Below are positions 56,072 through 64,000 of a stretch of 64,000 bases of DNA, piece after piece. How positions within the stretch are numbered: the first letter of the stretch is position 1; every line of letters starts with the position of its first letter. The position numbers and the translations under genes are program-made. This DNA comes from Ephydatia muelleri. Lineage: Eukaryota > Porifera > Demospongiae > Spongillida > Spongillidae. The notes under the pieces were generated by a model, which was given only the letters and a program-made list of their open reading frames with translations, was not told the origin of the DNA and did no database searches. Location: positions 5,327,929-5,391,928 of the forward strand of contig JABACO010000001.1 of NCBI GenBank assembly GCA_013339895.1, read 5' to 3'.

Positions 56072-57192
56072 GTGTTTCGAATAGCATATTGCAACTATTT
56101 CTCTCCACATCTCTACCATGAGTGAAAATCTATTTGTGAGAACTTTGTCATCAATGTCAAGCACACAATGCCTGAGTTACTGAATAAACCGAAGGTCCAC
56201 CTAATACTCCATCTAGTGGATTGTATGGTTAACTTGGGACCTTGTTCGGCATTTTCCGCAGACAGGTGTGTACGTTTCTTTTATTCTTTCCTAAGTAGTT
56301 ATTAATATGTTTCTCATTCTGTAGGTGTGAATCCTCCAATGCTACTGTTAGAGCACAGAATATTTTTAGTAATCGCCTTGCTCCCTCTCGGGATATTTGC
56401 AATCATTTTGCTGTGCAGCAGCATTTCGTGTGCTTGTGATGGAGATGATAACATCCAGTAAGTGTTACTCAGTTTAATGAACACTTATCATTGATGTTGA
56501 TTTAGGTGGGGGGTGGCTTAAAGACATTGTATTCATCTCCTATGGTGCAACATTTCTTCAACAATGTTACGATGAGAGAACTCCATGGCAACAGGAGCAT
56601 ATATCAGCCTGGAGCACTGAGGAAAGTAGTTGCAGTTAAACTAGTCAGTGTTTTTTGATGTGCACATTCTATGCTATAGCGCCTTTCAAAATCTCCACAC
56701 ATATTGCAACATGTTGTTCTCAATACTATTGGCCTTTCCTGTGCTACCATTGAGGATCTGCATCGTCATGATAGCTCAACTACAATAGAACTTTTCCACT
56801 GTATGGAGGACAGCCTTGTTGCAGTGTTCAAAGGGGTTATTGCAGCAGATGGTGGATTGGTTCATGCTGGAGACTTTGTTGAACTGCTCTGTTCAGAGGT
56901 AAAATAGTATGCTTTGTCATCTCAGTAACTTCATGTTCTTTATCTTTTGTAGACAAAGTATGCCCTGTTTTTGACTTCCTGTCAGTTGAAAACGGGTGAA
57001 TCATTCTGCGTACCTCAGGGATGTGATGAATTTGTTGTGAATAGTGAACCAGTGCTGAATGAGTATGAGTGCCCACTACTTGCCATAACCAAAAGAATAT
57101 TCTCAGCAGACTGCAGCCAGATCAAGCAAGCCGTTTCTATAGTCCATGAATGCAGTGACAGTCGTACTTTTGATTTGGGGTCCGGTGGATAG
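56072..57192 (+). pseudogene. decayed spliced transposase-like gene, superfamily not assigned
   Basis: Exon-like pieces: 56072-56265 (KPKVHLILHLVDCMVNLGPC, then SAFSADR), joined at GT-AG to 56325-56440 (CESSNATVRAQNIFSNRLAP and SRDICNHFAVQQ). Further pieces near 56.50-56.63, 56.70-56.90 and 56.95-57.19 kb follow, the last ending in a Cys-containing region. The block with KPK-H-x-H, GP-x-x-x-F, E-x-x-N..R and NRxAPSRDI is one I associate with a group of large eukaryotic cut-and-paste transposases. I cannot name it securely. Stops occur, so it is a relic. Confidence 0.45.
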
Positions 57193-57426
57193 AGAGAGAA
57201 GCATCAGGAGAGAAGGCTTTGGTGAATACCCATGACTGGACGAATATGCTTTGTTGTTTAAATGTGCATTGCGTGTGATTATGGAATGTATTAGAATCAT
57301 TCATTCGTTTATTTAACATTAGCGATCACGAGACAAAACCACGCATCCCCTCCCCCCCCGTGTATCACCGGAACTTGGCGCTGGTACCACCCACGATTCA
57401 GGCTGTTACCAGTTGTGCATTATCGA

Positions 57427-57600
57427 CACTGCGCCACAGCATTTAGTATGCAGAGTTTTGTAGAGTCTGCATACCAACCAAATGCAGATGGATATCATTG
57501 AAGTGTCCATATGCAGACGTCTGCAAATGGACGCTTCATCTGCATATGGTTGGTATGCAGACTCTGCACAACTCTGCATACTAAATGCTGTGGCGCAGTG
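57427..57600. mobile_element. 174-base palindromic MITE, copy 2
   Basis: Same ends (CACTGCGCCACAGCATTTAG) and length as 21407-21580, with a rearranged centre. TATCG appears just outside both ends, suggesting an imperfect target duplication. Confidence 0.85.
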
Positions 57601-58334
57601 ATATCGTGGCAGTACAGGTAAGAATCAGAAATCTGAAACGGATATTTTTCCCAACCTTTTTAGTATTTGATAACAGTCTGATTCAGATCAGGTAACAGGT
57701 TTTGAACTTTTGGTCGTGTACATGTATACGCGAAACCAGCTCTCAATTGCATGCATGGTAATGCATGATGAAGAGATTGGAACAACTTGCTGCGGCAATG
57801 AATGCTTTGACAGTCCTGCCATACGACCAAGAACTCCATATTTCTACCCTATGCAATGCGATAAAACCTACACAATCGATGACCTGCATGAAGATACATG
57901 GAGTGCTTGAGAGTGGATAGCCAGGCGCCTAGCAATTAATTCATGCCGGTGATTTCATTCAGCCGCGGCTATGTACGCCTCCACGACAAGAGGGACACAA
58001 TGTCAACCTCTTCCTGTTCTCCTGCTCCAGCTGAGGCACATGATCCGCCCCTGACGGAGTCCCATGCTAAAAGGAACGTCATTCAGCGCAACAGAGCCGT
58101 TACAGGGGCGTATAAGAATACAACCTTATTGCACCGTTATATAGGCACATACTGAGATTCGCCACTTTTCTCTACCCCATCGCGAGCAAATAGTTATAGT
58201 TGGAGAAACAAAGAATAGGCGTCTTTGTATGAACGGTAACAAATAAAGACATCAACTGCGCACAAATTTGAACAACTAATATAAGTCACGAACAAACAAG
58301 CCTCGCCCAATCTGACCACGCCCTTTGCCACCAC
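57601..58334. other. no gene recognised
   Basis: Short frames at 57710 and 57943 are unconvincing. Confidence 0.35.
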
Positions 58335-58985
58335 ACCCACCTGATGCATGACAGTTATAAAATTGTTGTCCGCCATGTTTTTTTTTTTTTTTTTTTTTGT
58401 ACTGCTATTTTTATTAATAGTATGAAACTAATTAAAAATCAAGTTTTAATGTAATTATGAAACTAGTATGGTGACTGAAGTAATTATCTTTAAAATTCAA
58501 TCGAAGTGACAAGTATAAAACAAGAACTATGTGGATACCATCAAAAATAGTAAAATGTACTTAAATATATATATTTGCTTTGCAACTCCAGTATCAATTG
58601 AGGAGCAAGAAGTATTAGCATTGGAATACAATAATTAGGACATGTCTACGGAAAAGCCCTTTTAATCAAGTCGAAGTGACAGATAATTATTTGTGATTAT
58701 ATTATTGCTGTTTCCAATACTATTTGATTTAGATGAGCACGTTTCAGACGTTGCAACTACTTTTGCATTTTTGGTTGCCTAAAAACAATCAAACAAAAAA
58801 AAATCGTGTATACGCAAACGAGGTTCTGTAATTTATTTGCTTGAATATTCGCAGAAAATTATGAACTTAAAATTCAACTCAATTTCAAAAATGGATACTG
58901 GGTACCTTTCTTGTAAGATATCAAGGACAAAAATACCAAAACGAAACGTATGTAAATCCGATGTCCTTCTATTTCTGGATATGGA
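58335..58985 (-). repeat. dispersed repeat family D, copy 2 (inverted)
   Basis: Reverse complement of 26634-27297, with a longer poly-T tract (58378-58399) where copy 1 has oligo-A. Confidence 0.8.
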
Positions 58986-59413
58986 CTCTTATGGTGTGTT
59001 GCTAGGGCCGTTGTCATAGGCATAATTGACTCCCAGGAATAAATTACTCCCCCAGTCATTAACGCCTAAGGAGTATAGTGTTTTCTAAAATACGATGGCA
59101 TGACGTCCAGTATCCGCCTTTTTTCATCGTCTGATCGCACGCAAATCTTCCATGGACTTTGATGTCTTGTCGATACCATCTTTCTTGTAGTATAACATTC
59201 CTGTTTCAAACTTGAAATTATTTTAACACTTGCGTCTTCTTAAATTCGCCTTTGCCATGCCCTTGGGGTACTGGCTACAACGTAAACACGTCAACTCATC
59301 ATCCGCCATAGTAGCTCTCTTTAAGCGCACCTAAAAAAAATCAGGTTCTTAGAATTCCAGCTGGGGAGTCATACATGCCTTGTATCGATGAAATGTGTTA
59401 TTCAATCAATGTA
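58986..59413. other. no gene recognised
   Basis: AT-rich sequence without coding or repeat character that I can name. Confidence 0.35.
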
Positions 59414-59421
59414 GCCAGTGG

Positions 59422-60225
59422 CAGGGTTGCCGAAGGCCAGTCAGGCCTGCCAGGTCGGCCTGCCTAACCGGACATTTAGCTTGGCCTGGCAGGCCGGACC
59501 GTGACCTGACAGGCCGGCAGGTCGGGATCCACCCACTTATTATAATAAATTATTCATTCATTTTGCAATGTCTATAGCTATATATAAGTAACAATAGTTA
59601 TTTCAATCAGTTGGTAATGGTTACAATTTACAAATTACAGATACAGAAAATGAGTCTGAGATACATAACATGCAGTGATGCAAACAGCGCGCTTGCTATC
59701 TAAATACTTGTAATTAACCATACATTGTGCTTCAGCATGACACACACCTCCAAACGTTGAGGGAGAAGGTTCCATCTCTGGCGCTGTTGAATCAGCTTAG
59801 CTCGCGAAAACACCCGCTCGGATGGAGCTGAAGAAGCAGGAATAGCTAAATACTTCCTGGCAAGCTTTGCAATTGTGGGTAATAATTGCCCATCGTACAT
59901 TTTCCACCACGCTAGAGGGTCAATAGGAGAATTTGCATCTATGACTCGGGCCTCAGGAACAAGCAGCCATGCATCATACTCCCCCTGAACTGCGGCTCTC
60001 TGAAGGGCACCTGCAGCTGCTTCTGAAGTGTCTTGCTCATCCGGCGACGTTTGTGGTTAACTATGAATTTTTAATAAATTGTTTAGTAATATCGTGATGT
60101 TTTTGTGGTTAGCCGTGAACTTTTAATAAATTGTTTAATAACATCAATTTATCTGACCTGGCAGGCCGGGCCTTTCAGGCCGGCCGGTCACAGGCCGGAC
60201 CCCTGCCTGACTTTCGGCAACCCTG
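59422..60225 (-). mobile_element. hAT deletion derivative with perfect 8-base target duplication
   Basis: Flanked by GCCAGTGG at 59414-59421 and 60226-60233. Termini CAGGGTTGCCGAA (left) and the same motif inverted at the right. Subterminal GGCCTGCCAGGTC/GGCCGG repeats lie near both ends. The minus strand encodes a hAT dimerisation region: LARKYLAIPASSAPSERVFS, AKLIQQRQRWNLLPQRLEV, ending near 59700. Everything upstream of this in the transposase is lost, so the element depends on a partner. Confidence 0.9.
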
Positions 60226-60275
60226 GCCAGTGGTATCATTTCAGATGTGTGAGCATCGAGCAAAAATGTATTCCT

Positions 60276-60505
60276 GACACAAGGAGGAAAGGAGAGAGAG
60301 AGGGAGGAGGAAAGGAGGGAGAGGAAGAACGGAAAGAGAGAGAGAGGAAGAACGGAAAGAGAGAGGGAGGAAGAAAGGAGGGAGAGGGGGAGGAGGAAGG
60401 AGGGAGAGAGGGAGGAGGAAGGAGCGAGAGGGGGAGGAGGAATTTCTCTCTTCTTAGGTCTTCCTTCGGATTCTCTCTTTCTTTCTTCCCTTCTTTCTTC
60501 CTCCT
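60276..60505. repeat. GA-rich then CT-rich low-complexity tract
   Basis: GGAGGGAGAGAGGAAG-type sequence (60276-60440) followed by CTTTCTTCC-type sequence (60445-60505); the two can pair. Charged frames on both strands are artefacts. Confidence 0.85.
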
Positions 60506-60689
60506 CCCTTACGGGATTGTTTAGCTCCTTGCTCTTTACCATATTGTTGCCCCACCCATGATCATTATTTTTGCATGTTCCACTCATTCACACATGTTTG
60601 TACTTGACTCTTGCATTCCATTGAGTTTCAAAGTCACCTCTGGTCTAACATGTATATCATGTGCTACACTTGACCTGTCCACCTCTTCC

Positions 60690-62516
60690 CCATCCCTTTT
60701 GGCCCAGGTCTCAGAGGCAGCCCTGAAGAGCTTCCCACACCATCCTGGTAGCCCCGCCCCCTCTCAGGGTCCGGTCCACACAGTGGTGAAGAGCTCTCCT
60801 CCCCCCTCCGACCAGGGTGAAGGGCACATGAAGTCACGCCCACCACCCCCTCCCTCGCCATGGAACAGCTGCTGTGTGAGAAGGCTTGGAGGGCATGGCA
60901 CATGATTGGAATAGTTTGTGTGTGCAAGAGACTCCCTCCCCTGGAGAAATTCCGCGTGTTCCTAAACCGCACCCCTCAGACCAAGGATGAATCGGACAGC
61001 TTCTTTTCCTCCGTCCCTTCCCAGGCCATCCTGATCTACCTGGTGCAGCTGTTCCCACCCATCTACGCCCGGGTGAGGTCAAAGTTCACCGGGACGGACT
61101 TCCAGGCCTGTACACGTCCCTGATCATGCCCGTTTCCAAGGATACGTCCCCTTTCCTGGTCCCCTCCCACAACGAGCACATGCTCAACTCGCTGCAAAAG
61201 GACATCCTCAAATCCATGGCTTCCTTCTTTACCAAGGAAGACGTGTTTGATCATGAAGATGGTGGTCCCCAGACCCTCTTTGGCAAGAAGACCGAGCTGG
61301 TGGATACAAACAGGAGGGTGGAGCTGTTGGGGGAAGGTTCGGCCACACCCCTCTTCCCACTGGTGATTGCCGAGCTGCTCAGGTATGGGCACCTAGCGAC
61401 CACGCCCCCCGAGATGGTGGGTGTGTACCAGGGGATGCCACGCCCACCAATCATGGCGGTGAACTACGTTCCGTTCTCTGTGAGTGCCACTGGTCTGGTG
61501 TGGTGCTGTACTGCAGTAGTGTGGAGGGAGGGGCTGTGCCCATATCTTCCAGCCTGACTGCAGACTGTCTGAAGGTGAGTGGTAGCCAACTGCATGATTT
61601 TTGACAGTGGCATCATGTGCACCTGGGTGTAAGTCCAAACATAATTGCAGCTGCTCGTACATTGTGATTTATTACTTTTAGTCAATTACATGTAGCATCC
61701 TGTACATTGTGTTGTGTATATTGGAAGTCCAGATTGATGAAGATCATTGATAATTTGTGTCGATGCCCGTGATCTCCAATAGCTTTGTCACTTCTAATAA
61801 ATCAGAGAATTGTGTGTTGCAAAGGTTTCAGTACTGGATTGTTCAGTGATGCTGATTGGTTGAGGGGTTTAATAATAAGTTTCCAATATGAGAATTACAG
61901 ATTTTTAGCTTGTTCAATTTGTAAGATAAGGTTAATGGGGAACGTTTTGCAGTATCCAATGGTTAGAAAAAAGGGGCAAATTGATCATTACATTTACAAT
62001 GGCATTGCATGGTGTGGGTGTGAATTAGCAATGAGTTTACATACAGTCGCACTGCAAATCTGTCAAGGTACATGTACATATGCATGTACTTTTATGATCA
62101 GAAGAAAATATTATTGAAACTCACTCAGTATTTAATATTAAAATAAGTGCATGAAGTGTTTCTTAGTATTGCACACTGTATAGTATTTTCATTTTTATAT
62201 TGCTACTGGTTCATGACTGGGACAAAATTATGAACCAATTTTAGTTCAAAACGGCAAATACAAAATGCATATTATTGGGGATCTTAGCTAACAATGCAAT
62301 GTTGATGTTTAACAGTTTATTTCTGCATTGTGGTAATATGTACTGTAAATATACTTGTCTAGAGTGCTGTAGTTATCACTGTGTTGTCTTCCTCATGTAG
62401 GCTCTCCATGTTCCCTTGAAGCTGAAGTATCGGTGTGTACAGCCAGTGGTGTGGATGTATTCACTGGATGCTCTGCTGGCTATACTCAAGAGCATACTGC
62501 CTCACGTGCTGAGTCA

Positions 62517-62518
<2 letters not shown>
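60690..62518 (+). CDS. unrecognised host-like gene, partial, with very short introns
   Basis: Coding-like pieces: about 60860-61074 (MEQLLCEKAWRAWHMIGIV, PLEKFRVFLNRTPQTKDES, ILIYLVQLFPPIYAR), 61100-61459 and onward (SLIMPVSKDTSPFLVPSHNE, SMASFFTKEDVFDHED, GEGSATPLFPLVIAELLRYG, VYQGMPRPPIMAVNYVPFS), a piece ending TADCLK at about 61575, and 62401-62518 (HVPLKLKYRCVQPVVWMYS, LDALLAILKSILPHVLSQ). The CTCT|GTGAGT..CTGCAG segment near 61472-61508 would be an intron of about 37 bases. The next intron, 61576-62400, is 825 bases. The join near 61.08-61.11 kb does not keep frame with the obvious sites. The helical, leucine-rich character suggests a subunit of a large complex; I cannot name it. Both ends are uncertain. 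Confidence 0.5.
61576..62400 (+). other. intron of the 60.7-kb gene
   Basis: AT-rich sequence bounded by CTGAAG|GTGAGT and CATGTAG|GCTCTCC. No repeats or genes recognised inside. Confidence 0.5.

Positions 62519-62610
<92 letters not shown>
62519..62610. repeat. (GT)n microsatellite
   Basis: About 45 uninterrupted GT units directly after the donor-like AAG|GTGTGTG of the preceding exon, so the repeat occupies the start of the next intron or the 3' end of the gene. Confidence 0.95.
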
Positions 62611-62611
<1 letters not shown>

Positions 62612-62619
62612 GTTATTTG

Positions 62620-63040
62620 TGTATGTCATCATCTTGGCAATTACAATCTTCTGTGTATTGCTTTCAAAAGGATGTAAAAACCACACCCACATGACATGTG
62701 GAAAATTGGAGCCCTTGTGAATTGATGACAATAAACGAGTGTGGTCCTTTGTTCTATCAAGGCACAGCACCATACCATTTGAATGTCTTTTTATTGGGCT
62801 ATGTTGTCTCTATTATTGAGTACCTATACAATGGCTCCCCTTAAAATAAGCAATGTGGGTGAATGGCTGTATATAAATCTACTGCATTGCATTCATCTAT
62901 ATAACAGCAGTTATCAAACAGAAATATTTAGTTAAAAATAAGCTCATATTTCTGAGGTTATGTGCAAGGTATGAATGTTGCATGTGTAAATATCGAATTT
63001 GCATTACAATAGCTTAACACAATCACACTGCAACTACTTT
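62620..63040. other. no gene recognised
   Basis: AT-rich sequence between the GT microsatellite and the 27-base minisatellite. Confidence 0.4.
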
Positions 63041-63049
63041 AAGTGTGTT

Positions 63050-64000
63050 CCCATGTATCAGTTGTATGTCCATTGCCCCATGTATCAGTTGTATGTCCAT
63101 TGCCCCATGTATCAGTTGTATGTCCATTGTCCCATTTATCAGTTGTATGTCCATTGCCCCATGTATCAGTTGTATGTCCATTGCCCCATGTATCAGTTGT
63201 ATGTCCATTGCCCCATGTATCAGTTGTATGCCCATTGCTCCATGTATCAGTTGTATGTCCATTGCCCCATGTATCAGTTGTATGTCCATTGCCCCATGTA
63301 TCAGTTGTATGTCCATTGCCCCATGTATCAGTTGTATGTCCATTGCCCCATGTATCAGTTGTATGTCCATTGCCCCATGTATCAGTTGTATGCCCATTGC
63401 TCCATGTATCAGTTGTATGCCCATTGCCCCATGTATCAGTTGTATGTCCATTGCCCCATGTATCAGTTGTATGCCCATTGCTCCATGTATCAGTTGTATG
63501 CCCATTGCCCCATGTATCAGTTGTATGTCCATTGCCCCATGTATCAGTTGTATGCCCATTGCCCCATGTATCAGTTGTATGTCCATTGCCCCATGTATCA
63601 GTTGTATGTCCATTGCCCCATGTATCAGTTGTATGTCCATTGCCCCATGTATCAGTTGTATGTCCATTGCCCCATGTATCAGTTGTATGTCCATTGCTCC
63701 ATGTATCAGTTGTATGTCCATTGCCCCATGTATCAGTTGTATGTCCATTGCCCCCATGTATCAGTTGTATGTCCATTGCCCCATGTATCAGTTGTATGTC
63801 CATTGCTCCATGTATCAGTTGTATGTCCATTGCCCCAATGGGCATACAACTGATACATGGGGCAATGGACATACAACTGATACATGGAGCAATGGACATA
63901 CAACTGATACATGGGACAATGGACATACAACTGATACATGGGGCAATGGACATACAACTGATACATGGAGCAATGGACATACAACTGATACATGGGACAA
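63050..64000. repeat. 27-base minisatellite with an orientation switch
   Basis: About 29 direct units of the form CCATGTATCAGTTGTATGTC plus CATTGCC run from 63050 to about 63836. The array then continues as about six inverted units to the window edge. The switch lies at CCCCAATGGGC, about 63833-63843. Because 27 is a multiple of three, frames stay open on both strands (repeats such as MYQLYVHCP and GAMDIQLIH). I do not regard them as genes. Variant units (GTCC/GCCC and CCCC/CTCC) form a repeating three-unit pattern near 63385-63500. Confidence 0.95.

Noticed and set aside
60144-60587. 147-residue Arg/Glu- or Leu/Ser-rich frames
   Set aside because: GA/CT low-complexity sequence; part also overlaps the hAT terminus.
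63023-63980. Long frames of MYQLYVHCP, GAMDIQLIH and GNGHTTDTW repeats
   Set aside because: Translation of a 27-base minisatellite in several frames; no start context or non-repeat sequence to support a gene.
63050-64000. CRISPR array
   Set aside because: Units are contiguous without spacers, and the context is eukaryotic.

Overview
This window is metazoan nuclear DNA dominated by mobile elements, with few host genes. A sponge (probably a demosponge) is my best guess, as inference only. The pointers are a complete 2'-5' oligoadenylate synthetase gene (a family known from sponges), many short introns of about 54-80 bases, frequent TACATGTA octamers, and a mixture of Penelope-like, R2-organised LINE, Kolobok-like, hAT and Transib/RAG1-like elements. 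No rRNA, tRNA, CRISPR array or bacterial operon was seen.

Layout. 0-5 kb: a 5'-truncated LINE sits inside an (ACAT)n microsatellite, and two inverted copies of a dispersed repeat flank it. 5-8.4 kb: dispersed repeats, then an intact single-exon gene (7.26-8.35 kb) with an RRM-like C-terminus. 8.6-10.9 kb: a long charged, coiled-coil ORF on the minus strand, split by a 55-base tandem duplication. 10.94-15.87 kb: an apparently complete Kolobok-like DNA transposon (TTAA target duplication, 14-exon transposase with every splice phase consistent, a second gene on the opposite strand, matching TATA boxes inside both ends). 16.0-20.3 kb: an R2-organised LINE (RT, CCHC, restriction-like endonuclease) apparently inside a truncated Penelope-like element with a hammerhead-like motif nearby. 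21-29 kb: MITEs, a hAT 5' end, degenerate transposase pieces, TG-rich and poly-C tracts, and a short-TIR element with a minisatellite core.

32.0-36.5 kb: a seven-exon OAS gene on the minus strand. Its second intron has grown to 3.1 kb by taking in a LINE fragment and a hAT relic. 37.4-39.4 kb: a small basic protein with 14-15-residue repeats, then a 39-base Pro/Ala minisatellite. 39.5-43.5 kb: a 302-base palindrome, TG-rich tracts, and a degenerate SAP-type gene. 44.29-48.07 kb: a broken Ty3/Gypsy LTR retrotransposon fossil. 48.53-52.61 kb: a 4.1-kb TTAA-flanked element with perfect 29-base terminal inverted repeats. It carries an AT-hook/SAP-type gene that is itself interrupted by a hAT insertion. 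54.1-57.2 kb: a Transib/RAG1-superfamily transposase C-terminal half and a second, unrelated transposase relic. 57.4-60.2 kb: a MITE, an inverted copy of a 0.65-kb dispersed repeat, and a hAT deletion derivative with a perfect 8-base target duplication. 60.7-62.5 kb: an unrecognised, apparently spliced host-like gene. 63.05-64.0 kb: a 27-base minisatellite that switches orientation near the window edge.

The strongest results are the complete OAS gene, the intact Kolobok-like transposon with its opposite-strand partner gene, the passenger-carrying TTAA element, and the RAG1/Transib-like transposase with a zinc-knuckle tail.
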